Shown here: positions 6,601 through 12,519 of the stretch, piece by piece
How the letters are laid out: each line of letters begins with the position of its first letter
Position numbering within the stretch: the stretch's first letter is position 1
NCBI GenBank assembly: GCA_934101495.1
Contig: CAKORG010000022.1
Location: 1-16,027 of the forward strand
Reading direction: 5' to 3'
Length of the DNA: 16,027 bases
DNA from: an uncultured Bacilli bacterium
Lineage (GTDB): Bacteria; Bacillota_I; Bacilli_A; RF39; UBA660
Notes under the pieces: generated by a model
What the model was told of the DNA's origin: nothing
The model's database searches: none
Seen by the model: only the letters and a program-made list of their open reading frames with translations
Position numbers and translations under genes: made by a program

Positions 6601-7331
6601 ATTGAAAAGTCCATTGTAACACCAAGTTGAAGAACTGCTGTTATCGCCTGTGTTATATAAGAGATTTGTCCTAAAAAAATATTTGAACCCATGTTATAAA
6701 TAATAGCAAAACCAATATTTCCAAGTAAGAAGAATGGTATTACATAAGAGTCAGTTGCTATAAATAGTACTGCTAAACAAAGAATAACAGCAATTGTTAC
6801 GTAAGCAAATATTTCTTTATTTGATAAATCCATTGTATCAATTACCATACTTGTCATACTGCTTACTTTTGTTGCATCACCGACAACTTCACGAAGGGTT
6901 CTTACAGCTTCGATTGTTACATCTTCACTAGCCCCACCATCAAATGTTACCATGATAATTGTTTCATTATCTTTATTTAGTTTTTCAACTACTTGTGTTG
7001 GTAACATATCTACAGGAATAACTGTATCTGTTACATCAGCGATACTAAGTACTGCATTTACTCCTTCAATTTTTTTGATATCTTTTTCTAAGTCTAATAT
7101 TTTTTTGTTATTAGAACTATCTACCATAACAAAGGCATATGCCCCAAGACCAAAATCATCTGTTAGAATGTTTTCACCTTTTATGGTATCTACTGAGTCT
7201 GGAAGATAAACTAAGATATCATAGTTAATCCTCGTGTTTACATAACCATAGATAGCTGGTACTAATAATAGAAAACTTATTACTAATATAAGCACACTAT
7301 GAGTTGCTATAAACTTTGCAAATTTTTTCAT
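3681..7331 (-). CDS. RND/MMPL-family exporter fused in frame to a secreted heptad-repeat protein
   Basis: A 1216-residue ORF starting at ATG 7331 behind GGTGAG. Residues 1-687 are a complete MMPL/RND transporter: helix 1 (about 12-30), a large outer loop, five helices to about 330, then the same plan again from about 356, with family motifs GVTMDF (about 237-242) and GATIDYAIL in the second half. Residues 688-713 read MKKMKTIAAAFTIGALS and so on to SASAA, a full signal peptide with its own AGAAGGA binding site and ATG at 5270. The rest is an outside domain, then coiled repeats of the Leu-x-x-Gly kind (LEEGAKKLSDG, KIANGTTKLVDG). In related Bacillota I would expect two adjacent genes. An A6 run at the junction (5290-5295) would, with one more A, give a TAA before the second start. 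The pair likely exports lipids, peptides or drugs; the substrate is unknown. Confidence 0.85.
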   Translation of the reverse strand: MKKFAKFIATHSVLILVISFLLLVPAIYGYVNTRINYDILVYLPDSVDTIKGENILTDDFGLGAYAFVMVDSSNNKKILDLEKDIKKIEGVNAVLSIADVTDTVIPVDMLPTQVVEKLNKDNETIIMVTFDGGASEDVTIEAVRTLREVVGDATKVSSMTSMVIDTMDLSNKEIFAYVTIAVILCLAVLFIATDSYVIPFFLLGNIGFAIIYNMGSNIFLGQISYITQAITAVLQLGVTMDFSIFLYHKYEQAKMDNPKMPKTEAMASAIVATFQSVLGSSLTTFAGFLALCTMDLTLGTDIGIVMAKGVLWGLVCVLTLFPALLMVGDKLIDKTKHKVLLPEFKKLQEFSTKHYKGIIAAFLILLVPAFYGNNNYDVYYKLDESLPKDLVFNVANSALADKFNIVSPEIILLDKNVKTNDVKELVNKLENIEGIDLVLAPSTLMDPAVAMLLPSDLSKMMDNDKYQLVIVNSTYEIASDELASQIEKIDSLVKSYDKNSIIAGEGPLMNDLVTIADHDFRMVNYTSIIVIFIIMVLVLKQINLPLILILTIEFAIFCNMSVAFYTNTTLPFIASIVVGTIQLGATIDYAILMSTKYMEERASIKDKKEAMLKTLSLTVPSIITSALCFFAATFGVAAYTKIDMIGSICELLSRGAIISMLVVILILPSLLMVCDKFIIKNKKEGKNMKKMKTIAAAFTIGALSLIPFSASAAKTETIYTNMDYSGNVKKTTVSNHIENTKEGEISDNSLLTNILNVNGSENFTQNDTHVTWYAKGKDIFYTGTTKEAQPINIVTKYYLDGKETKAEDMIGKSGKVKIEISLINNSLLCTNKTFTPYVVALGTMMDSDTNKNITITNGKVTDTGTRSMLLAISAPGLYEYTNINEFKNLNKVTIIYETTDFEINDIYMVASPKILSELDLGIFDKLDELSSSMNTLSSSMDALEEGAKKLSDGTNSLLTNTGVFNEKLKTASNALTKIANGTTKLVDGVDEMLTTLEDAKTMMEDKDIAGSLANLKVLKATNESTIEKLTKPEVEAAYKGYLMKATETEDEMVARLTKMGIPTEKIEVLKTAKSTYELKLLLTSNNEAVKEMITNLEDLSDLLDTLRAKLEEIKEMKTKVEYLNASLNEVSIGLTKLSKASSQINTGIASLNDGAIKVSQGTSELNAQGIKTLANYTNKIVTYGNKLENLVNLSKSYNGFASNNADNTLFVYKLSK
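5259..5300 (-). promoter_or_regulatory. Internal ribosome binding site and start codon at the exporter/secreted-protein junction
   Basis: Read on the minus strand, AGAAGGA is followed 6-7 bases later by ATG (5270-5268) and the signal peptide MKKMKTIAAAF. Translation starting here would give a separate 529-residue secreted protein. Directly upstream is the run ATAAAAAATAAG; with one extra A the frame reads ATA AAA AAA TAA and stops. Confidence 0.6.
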
Positions 7332-7352
7332 ATTTTTCTCACCACGCTATAT

Positions 7353-7381
7353 ATACTATGCTAATTATAGTTTTTTTTCAA
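7353..7381 (-). promoter_or_regulatory. Candidate promoter of the exporter gene
   Basis: On the minus strand TTGAAA (7381-7376) is followed after 17 bp by TAGTAT (7358-7353). An alternative is the consensus TATAAT at 7369-7364, whose -35 region would fall on the palindrome AAAACGTTTT at 7386-7395. Either way the inverted repeats in this intergenic region are placed to block or modulate it. Confidence 0.4.
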
Positions 7382-7383
7382 AA

Positions 7384-7422
7384 ACAAAACGTTTTATTTG
7401 TATATTATCCAACAAAATGTTG
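7384..7422. promoter_or_regulatory. Candidate TetR-family operator sites
   Basis: Two inverted repeats lie between the divergent exporter and regulator genes. ACAAAACGTTTTATTTGT (7384-7401) contains the perfect palindrome AAAACGTTTT and outer arms ACAAA/TTTGT. CAACAAAATGTTG (7410-7422) is a perfect 5-3-5 inverted repeat. A direct repeat TGTTGTTTAT occurs at 7418-7427 and 7451-7460, the latter just upstream of the regulator's -35. Autoregulation by the adjacent TetR protein is the usual pattern and is inferred here. Confidence 0.45.
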
Positions 7423-7461
7423 TTTATTGTATAATAATTATGCCTACATGTGTTGTTTATA

Positions 7462-7489
7462 TTTACAAAAGTAGTTTTTGGTGTATAAT
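7462..7489 (+). promoter_or_regulatory. Promoter of the TetR-family regulator gene
   Basis: TTTACA (7462-7467) and consensus TATAAT (7484-7489) with 16 bp between, about 18 bp ahead of the start codon. The leader is very short, consistent with the close AAGGA at 7501-7505. Confidence 0.6.
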
Positions 7490-7507
7490 GCTTGTAGGTG
7501 AAGGATA

Positions 7508-8077
7508 ATGGCAAAAAAGATAGATTTAAGAATAATAAAAACTAAGAAGAACCTTTATGAAGGTTTGCTTACACTTATGAAAGAAAAAACTTTTGAAGAA
7601 ATAAAAGTATCTGATATATGTAATGCAGCTTTAACAAATAGGTCTACGTTTTATGACCATTTTTCTGATAAGTATGAACTTTTAGATTCTTTAATTAATG
7701 ATTTGGAAGAAGATTTAGTTTCTAAACTTGAAGAAAATGAAAATTATAATAATGCTAAAGAATATTATATGCAAATGATAGAAATATTTTTCGAACATAT
7801 AAGTAGTAATATTAATGTGTATTCTTCAGTTCTTAAGAAAAATAATAATAGTATTGTTATGGATATGGCAAATGATGCTATTTATAGAGATGTAGAAAGC
7901 CATATTAGAAAAAGTAATAAGATATTAAAAACAGAAATTCCTGTGGAAATTATTTCTAAATTTTATGTAAGTGCTGTTATTAATGTGTGTTTAGAATATA
8001 TTAAGTTTCCTAATAAATATGAAAAAGAGGATATCCTTAAGTATTTGGATACCCTACTTCCTGATAAAATATATTAA
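7508..8077 (+). CDS. TetR/AcrR-family transcriptional regulator
   Basis: A 189-residue protein with the classical N-terminal TetR helix-turn-helix. Residues 10-32 form helix 1 (IKTKKNLYEGLLTLMKEK), and residues 33-55 (VSDICNAALTNRSTFYDHF) contain the DNA-reading helix ending in the signature TFYDHFSDKYEL. The C-terminal two thirds are helical, as expected for the ligand and dimer domain. It is transcribed away from the exporter gene across a 176-bp spacer with inverted repeats, the usual layout for a local repressor of an efflux gene, so I infer control of the exporter and of itself. The start has AAGGA only 2-3 bases from the ATG, tighter than normal, but the MAKKIDLRIIKTKKN beginning matches relatives. 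The stop codon overlaps the end of a reverse-strand open stretch (8074-8190). Confidence 0.85.
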   Translation: MAKKIDLRIIKTKKNLYEGLLTLMKEKTFEEIKVSDICNAALTNRSTFYDHFSDKYELLDSLINDLEEDLVSKLEENENYNNAKEYYMQMIEIFFEHISSNINVYSSVLKKNNNSIVMDMANDAIYRDVESHIRKSNKILKTEIPVEIISKFYVSAVINVCLEYIKFPNKYEKEDILKYLDTLLPDKIY

Positions 8078-8190
8078 TTAAATAAGTTTTCATCCATAAG
8101 TGGTATAATGTCGATTCCTGGCGTTTCATATGAATGATTTTTTTTGATTATTTCTAATACTTTTTTAACATTTTCTACATTAGTTTTATT
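8074..8190 (-). other. In-frame 38-codon continuation after the TGA of the HD-domain gene
   Basis: Directly after the TGA stop of the HD-domain gene (8193-8191) the same frame stays open for 38 codons to TAA at 8076-8074. It reads ...VKKVLEIIKKNHSYETPG then IDIIPLMDENLFN. The KNHSYETPGIDIIPL part resembles the His-x-Tyr-Glu segment near the end of CutA- or NIF3-type domains. It could be the true C-terminus of the HD protein lost through a nonsense mutation, a readthrough extension, or a gene remnant. It has no start codon of its own with a binding site. Confidence 0.45.
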
Positions 8191-8964
8191 TCATTTACTA
8201 TTTCTAGTTTCATTTTTATCATCATTTTTATTATGTTTTTTCTTGATATTTTTATTCTTACCACTTAAAAGAGCTAAGTAACCATTAAATGAACTAATAT
8301 CTTTTTTAAAGGCAACAATTTTATCTGCTCTAGACATTATTCTTCCTTCAATAAAAAATGATTTTCTTAATGAATAATGTCCCATTTTACCAATATCTGT
8401 TGATAATTTAATCATTTCTTTATATTTTTTTGGTAATTGTTCATATTTTTCTTTATTATTTAATTCCATGTCAGTTCCATCAATTCTTCTAACTGCTAAA
8501 GGGAACATATGATGAATAACTCCATCAATAATAATCATAGCTCTTTCTTTACTTTTAAAGTATTCTGGATACCAAGTAATAGCATTAGTTATAGCTTCAA
8601 TCGGATGAACAAAACCATGTTTATTACGCATTATTTTCTTTACACCAATATTTTGCCAAGGAAGTTCATATAAATCATGGAACATAGCTATAACTACAGC
8701 ATTATCTATGTTTATATCTTTCATATTTTGACTATTTCTTTTTAATTTAGTTGCAAGTTTATAAGTCACGATTGCATCACAAAGTATATGATCTCCGAGT
8801 GATTTTATATCATGATGAAAATAAGGGTCACTACATCTTTTAGAAAACTCTTTATGAGTTGCAATCGGCTCTATTATACGCCATAGTTTTTTTGTATCAT
8901 AATTTGATAGTTTATAATCTTTGGCAAACTGTTTGTACTTTAAATAAACTTTTTCATCTTTCAT
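8191..8964 (-). CDS. HD-domain protein, putative metal-dependent phosphohydrolase
   Basis: A 257-residue soluble protein, start ATG 8964 with GCGGAG eight bases upstream. It has the HD-superfamily pattern: His58 in SLGDHI, His96-Asp97 in AMFHDLYELPW, His151-His152 in DGVIHHMF, and Asp214 in SRADKIVAF. These residues normally bind one or two metal ions in nucleotide or phosphate-ester hydrolases. The substrate cannot be told from this sequence. The last 25 residues are a Lys/Asn-rich low-complexity tail, unusual as a natural end, and the frame continues for 38 codons after the TGA. A good promoter lies upstream, and the gene is convergent with the TetR gene. It has no obvious functional link to its neighbours. 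Confidence 0.75.
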   Translation of the reverse strand: MKDEKVYLKYKQFAKDYKLSNYDTKKLWRIIEPIATHKEFSKRCSDPYFHHDIKSLGDHILCDAIVTYKLATKLKRNSQNMKDINIDNAVVIAMFHDLYELPWQNIGVKKIMRNKHGFVHPIEAITNAITWYPEYFKSKERAMIIIDGVIHHMFPLAVRRIDGTDMELNNKEKYEQLPKKYKEMIKLSTDIGKMGHYSLRKSFFIEGRIMSRADKIVAFKKDISSFNGYLALLSGKNKNIKKKHNKNDDKNETRNSK

Positions 8965-8982
8965 GATTATCTCCGCATTAAT

Positions 8983-9011
8983 ATTATAGTATAAAATACC
9001 ATTCTATACAA
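8983..9011 (-). promoter_or_regulatory. Promoter of the HD-domain gene
   Basis: Minus-strand TTGTAT (9011-9006), 17 bp, then consensus TATAAT (8988-8983), 18 bp ahead of the start codon. Confidence 0.65.
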
Positions 9012-9081
9012 CTTTTTTAGGCTTCATTATTAATTATGCACTTTTATTTTACATACTATTATATTAAGGAGTTGTAAAGTC

Positions 9082-9969
9082 ATGAATAATATGGAAAAAG
9101 CTTTAAAGAAAGTTAAGTGTGCTAAATTAGATGGACCAATATATAATTGTCTTCCTATTCCTGGACCAACTGGACCTGCCGGTCCTACTACTGTTAATGT
9201 AGGAAATACTTATACTATTAATTCTAATGAAAATGCTAAAGTTCAAAATAGTGGAACTAATGAAAATGTAATACTGGATTTTTATATACCTAAAGGTAAT
9301 GATGGAAATGGGGAAAAAATAATAATTGGAAAAACTGAAACTTTGGATGCTAATGCTAGAGCAAAAGTTATTGATACTTTTGATGGAAATACTCATAAAC
9401 TAGATTTTTATATACCTCAAGGGTTTAATGGAGTAAAGGGTGAAAAAGGTGATATAGGGCCAACTGGACCAGAAGGACCATACTTAATTGAAATGGCATA
9501 TGTAGCTAAATTTATTGATAATTTTACTGATGATGGAATTGAAGTTAAAATAATGGAAGATATTCCAATAAGTAGAAAAGAAATAGATAATAAGAATATT
9601 GTTACTTTAAATAATAATAAGATTAAATTTAATAAGGCTGGGCATTATAAAATATCTTTTAAAGTAAATGCTTATGTAAAAAAGGATAATGTATTTGATC
9701 CTTCGAAAGATTTTGTTGCTATAGGTTTTAAACCTAATGATAGTGATAATATATATGTTGGTGCAAGTAATTTTATAAGTGATGAAATGCCTAAAGAAAT
9801 AAGTGGAGATGGGATTGTAGCAGTTGTTGATCCAAGTACTTTATATAGTTTAGTTAATCTAGGTAAAAAAAGTATTTATTTAAAAACTCCGGATTTAAAT
9901 AATATAAATAGTAATTCTTATTTTGTTAATTCACCAGTTAGTATTTTATTTGAATATATAGGAATATAG
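9082..9969 (+). CDS. Collagen-like surface protein with C-terminal jelly-roll-type domain
   Basis: A 295-residue protein, ATG 9082 with AAGGAG ten bases upstream. Collagen-type Gly-x-y triplets occur at residues 28-36 (GPTGPAGPT) and 117-133 (GVKGEKGDIGPTGPEGP). Between them are two related modules of about 40 residues, each ending in LDFYIPKG or LDFYIPQG, a type common between collagen stretches in Bacillota surface proteins. The remaining 160 residues are beta-rich, ending in SPVSILFEYIGI, and fit the trimerising TNF/C1q-like tip of BclA-type proteins. There is no signal peptide, sortase motif or membrane helix; the N-terminus has two Cys (13 and 23), as in exosporium-like proteins loaded without the Sec route. 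The glycosyltransferase gene follows 7 bases later, suggesting the Thr-bearing triplets are glycosylated. Surface location is inferred. Confidence 0.8.
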   Translation: MNNMEKALKKVKCAKLDGPIYNCLPIPGPTGPAGPTTVNVGNTYTINSNENAKVQNSGTNENVILDFYIPKGNDGNGEKIIIGKTETLDANARAKVIDTFDGNTHKLDFYIPQGFNGVKGEKGDIGPTGPEGPYLIEMAYVAKFIDNFTDDGIEVKIMEDIPISRKEIDNKNIVTLNNNKIKFNKAGHYKISFKVNAYVKKDNVFDPSKDFVAIGFKPNDSDNIYVGASNFISDEMPKEISGDGIVAVVDPSTLYSLVNLGKKSIYLKTPDLNNINSNSYFVNSPVSILFEYIGI

Positions 9970-9976
9970 AAAGGGT

Positions 9977-11062
9977 TTGGTCGATATTAAAATATGTGTT
10001 TATGCAATATGTAAAAATGAAGAAAAGTTTGTTGATAGATGGTATGAATCAATTAAAGATGCTGATGGGATATTTGTTTTAGATACTGGTTCAACTGATA
10101 ATACTATAGAAAAATTAAAGAATTATGGAGTATGTGTAAAACAAATGGAAATAAAACCATGGAGATTTGATGTTGCTAGATGTGAAGCTTTAAAAATGGT
10201 TCCTGAAGACTTTGATATATGTATTTCTTTAGATTTAGATGAGGTTTTAGAATGTGGATGGAAAGAAAATATTTTAAAAGTATGGAAAAATGATACTGAT
10301 AGACTTAGATATATTTATAATTGGTATATAGAAGATAGCATTCCTAAAATTACTTATTATGCTGAAAAAATACATAAAAGAAGTGGATGTAAATGGGTAA
10401 ATCCAGTGCATGAAATATTAGAATTCGATCACGATGAGAATGTTGTAATTAGTGATGATGTTATTGTAAATCATTATCCAGATAGAGAAAAATCACGCTC
10501 TAATTATTTGCCACTTTTAGAGCTTGCTGTTAAAGAAAAACCAGATGATGATAGAAATATGCATTATTTAGGTAGAGAGTATATGTATTATGGAAGATGG
10601 AATGATGCTATTGATACTCTTATTAAACATTTAAAGATGAAAAATGCTACTTGGAAAGATGAAAGATGTGCATCTATGAGATTTATTGCTAGATGTTATA
10701 AAGCTTTAAATAGATATGATGAATCACTTATGTGGCTTTATAAAGCTATAAATGAAGCTCCATATCTTAGAGATCCATATGTTGAACTTGCTATTTTATA
10801 CTTCATTTTAGAAGATTTTGAAAATGTTTGTAAATATGGTAATAAAGCTTTGGAAATTAAGTATAATCCTAAATCGTATATTAATGAACTATTTAGTTAT
10901 GATGAAACATTAAATGATTTATTATCTATTTCATACTTTTATTTAGGTGATTATGAAAATGCTATTAAAAATGCTAAAGAGGCTTTAAAAATAAATCCTA
11001 ATAATGAAAGAATTAAAAAGAATCTAGAAGTATTTGAAGATGAAAAAAAATCCGAAGATTAA
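9977..11062 (+). CDS. Family 2 glycosyltransferase with C-terminal TPR-like repeats
   Basis: About 361 residues. The N-terminal half is a GT-A fold: strand and loop VYAICKNEEKFVDRW (about 8-22), VLDTGSTDNTIE (34-45), and the metal-binding DxD in ISLDLDEVL (DLD about 86-88). Residues about 190-355 are tandem helix pairs of TPR type (ALKINPNNERIKKNLE at the end). This design is typical of enzymes that glycosylate repetitive surface proteins, and the gene sits 7 bases after a collagen-like protein gene, so that protein is the likely acceptor; related pairs are known for BclA-type proteins. The start is uncertain: TTG 9977 is only one base from AAAGGG (9970-9975), so a non-standard start such as ATT 9986, which is better spaced, is possible. 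A terminator follows directly. Confidence 0.8.
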   Translation: MVDIKICVYAICKNEEKFVDRWYESIKDADGIFVLDTGSTDNTIEKLKNYGVCVKQMEIKPWRFDVARCEALKMVPEDFDICISLDLDEVLECGWKENILKVWKNDTDRLRYIYNWYIEDSIPKITYYAEKIHKRSGCKWVNPVHEILEFDHDENVVISDDVIVNHYPDREKSRSNYLPLLELAVKEKPDDDRNMHYLGREYMYYGRWNDAIDTLIKHLKMKNATWKDERCASMRFIARCYKALNRYDESLMWLYKAINEAPYLRDPYVELAILYFILEDFENVCKYGNKALEIKYNPKSYINELFSYDETLNDLLSISYFYLGDYENAIKNAKEALKINPNNERIKKNLEVFEDEKKSED

Positions 11063-11073
11063 ACTTCGAATTT
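11048..11073. terminator. Terminator between the glycosyltransferase gene and nusG (convergent)
   Basis: CGAAG (11053-11057) pairs with CTTCG (11064-11068) around a loop that contains the glycosyltransferase stop codon. A and T runs extend the stem on both sides with one mismatch, so it can work in both directions. Confidence 0.75.
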
Positions 11074-11077
11074 TTAA

Positions 11078-11611
11078 TTACATTTTGCTAACTTGGAAGA
11101 CTTCAACATCAACATTTGTTTCTTGACCAAATAAGTCAATTATAATATTTAATCTGTTGTTTTCAATGTCAATGTTATCAACTTTACCAGTCATACCACT
11201 GAATGGTCCATCAACAATATTAACTGTGTCTCCAACTTTAAGTTCAGATTCAACATCTACTCTACTCATACCCATGTTAGCTAAAATTCTATCAATTTCT
11301 TGAGGAAGTAATGGAGTTGGTTTTGCTCCTTTTCCACTTGAACCAATGAATCCTGTAACACCTGGAGTATTTCTTACAATGTACCATGCTTCATCAGTCA
11401 TTATCATTTCAACTAAAACATATCCAGGAAACATTTTTTTTACTTTTTCTTTTTTTACTCCATCTTTTACTTCAACTTCTGTTGTTTCTGGAACAATTAC
11501 ACGAAAAATATAATCTTGCATTCCCATTGATTCTGTTCTTGCTTCTAATTTTTCTTTTACTTTATTTTCATGTCCTGAATAAGTATTTACTACGTACCAA
11601 AGTTTTTCCAT
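11078..11611 (-). CDS. nusG: Transcription termination/antitermination protein NusG
   Basis: A 177-residue NusG. The NGN domain begins MEKLWYVVNTYSGHENKVK, contains MFPGYVLVEM and ends with VRNTPGVTGFIG. The KOW domain (from about residue 120) has VGDTVNIVDGPFSGMTGKV. Length and sequence are normal for Bacillota. NusG binds RNA polymerase and modulates pausing and termination. I chose ATG 11611, which overlaps the secE stop as TAATG; an upstream in-frame ATG at 11623 would add four residues but has no spaced binding site. It is cotranscribed with secE, the standard bacterial arrangement. Confidence 0.95.
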   Translation of the reverse strand: MEKLWYVVNTYSGHENKVKEKLEARTESMGMQDYIFRVIVPETTEVEVKDGVKKEKVKKMFPGYVLVEMIMTDEAWYIVRNTPGVTGFIGSSGKGAKPTPLLPQEIDRILANMGMSRVDVESELKVGDTVNIVDGPFSGMTGKVDNIDIENNRLNIIIDLFGQETNVDVEVFQVSKM

Positions 11612-11862
11612 TATGCAAACCATCCTTTAACTACTGATAATATTAGGTTAAGTGCCATAAATAATGCGCATAGGATTATACAAAATACAATTGTTGAAAT
11701 TGTGTATTTTATTACATCTTTAGCTGTTGGCCATTTTACTAACTTAAGTTCTTTGCCAACTTTTTTGAAATAGTTTTCTTTAGGACCTTTCTTGTTATTT
11801 TTCTTTTTGGTGTCTTTAGTAACTTTTGTTACTTTTTTTGTTTCTTTAGCTTCTTTTGCCAT
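11611..11862 (-). CDS. secE: Protein translocase subunit SecE
   Basis: An 83-residue single-helix SecE. The basic N-terminal tail leads to the family signature YFKKVGKELKLVKWPTAKDV, followed by one membrane helix (about residues 53-77) and the short ending GWFA. SecE clamps SecY in the Sec translocon. I start it at ATG 11862 (MAKEAKETKK), which has GGAGG about 11 bases upstream; the longer ORF from ATG 11880 has no binding site, and that GGAGG would lie inside it. The Lys/Thr-rich extension before the core is longer than in Bacillus. The rpmG gene usually found just upstream is absent. Confidence 0.93.
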   Translation of the reverse strand: MAKEAKETKKVTKVTKDTKKKNNKKGPKENYFKKVGKELKLVKWPTAKDVIKYTISTIVFCIILCALFMALNLILSVVKGWFA

Positions 11863-11887
11863 AGTTTTAAAAACCTCCATTTAAAAA

Positions 11888-11901
11888 AACACTTTCGTGT
11901 T
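11888..11901 (-). terminator. Short GAAA-loop hairpin with T tract at the secE leader
   Basis: On the minus strand AACAC-GAAA-GTGTT is followed by seven T. It could end the sigma factor transcript, but its 5-bp stem is weak and the -10 of the secE promoter lies just upstream. It would then fall at the extreme 5' end of the secE-nusG mRNA, where a hairpin could protect the transcript. Confidence 0.45.
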
Positions 11902-11908
11902 CATTTAT

Positions 11909-11937
11909 AATATAGCATAAATAAAAGGTAATTGCAA
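11909..11937 (-). promoter_or_regulatory. Promoter of secE-nusG
   Basis: Minus-strand TTGCAA (11937-11932), 17 bp, TATATT (11914-11909), about 47 bp ahead of the chosen secE start and directly after the sigma factor gene. Confidence 0.6.
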
Positions 11938-11940
11938 GCT

Positions 11941-12519
11941 TTAATCAAGCATTTTTTGTAATTCTGGTATTAATTTTTTTCTTATATTCTGGATTTTTTT
12001 ATATATTTGTTTGTAACTTTGCATTAATGTAAATGCTATATCTTTATAACTTAAGCCATCTAATAATAATGAAAATATTGCTAGTTCATTGTTGTTTAGT
12101 TTGTTCAAAATTATTTCATTTAGATTTTTTTGACTTTCTTTGGCACAAAGAGTTTCTAAAGGGTCTAAAGAATTATCCGTGGCATTATCAAAATCGATGT
12201 TAGATAGCTCCATATTTTTCTTATTATATCTGACAGCATTAATGATTGTTTTTTTTATTTTTCTTTCTATTATTAAACTTATATAAGTATTTAATGACGC
12301 TTTAGATAATGAGTTATATGTATCTAGTGCTTCATTTACTAACTCTTGACAACTTGATATTAGTTCATAAAAATTAACATTTAATTTTTTCAATTGTGGA
12401 TAATACTTGTTAATTATTCTTTTTGTTACTATAGAATATTTTTGATTTAATATATCTGTTGCTTCTTCATTGTTTTCACGATATAGCATTATTAGTTCAG
12501 AATCACTTATATCAAACAT
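11941..12519 (-). CDS. Sigma-70 family factor, divergent SigH-like
   Basis: A 192-residue sigma factor. The N-terminal part (DSELIMLYRENNEEATDIL, then NQKYSIVTKRIINKYY) is region 2-like. Residues about 148-190 (LNNNELAIFSLLLDGLSYK and the following IAFTLMQSYKQIYKKIQ) form the region 4 helix-turn-helix for the -35 element. Its place between rlmB and secE-nusG matches that of sigH in Bacillus subtilis (rlmB-yacP-sigH-rpmG-secE-nusG), so I infer a SigH ortholog, although region 2 is poorly conserved and yacP and rpmG are missing. I chose ATG 12519, which overlaps the end of rlmB by 8 bases and has GGGTG four bases upstream; the longer ORF start is out of context. It is probably coupled to rlmB translation. 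Its target genes are unknown. Confidence 0.8.
   Translation of the reverse strand: MFDISDSELIMLYRENNEEATDILNQKYSIVTKRIINKYYPQLKKLNVNFYELISSCQELVNEALDTYNSLSKASLNTYISLIIERKIKKTIINAVRYNKKNMELSNIDFDNATDNSLDPLETLCAKESQKNLNEIILNKLNNNELAIFSLLLDGLSYKDIAFTLMQSYKQIYKKIQNIRKKLIPELQKMLD

Noticed and set aside
4291..7209. Six plus-strand open frames of 79-107 codons inside the exporter region
   Set aside because: They are antisense to a clearly coding exporter gene, lack ribosome binding sites and have shadow-like composition (Ser/Val/Leu-rich).
8191..8193. TGA read as tryptophan (Mollicutes-type code)
   Set aside because: mnmM and rlmB end with TGA at natural family C-termini, and all tryptophans checked are TGG.
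9127..9396. Reverse-strand frame of 89 codons over the collagen-like gene
   Set aside because: It is a Ser/Ile-rich mirror of the real coding strand with no promoter or binding site.
11386..11637. Plus-strand Leu-rich frame over nusG/secE
   Set aside because: Antisense to nusG; low-complexity Leu/Phe composition arises from Lys/Glu codons on the other strand.
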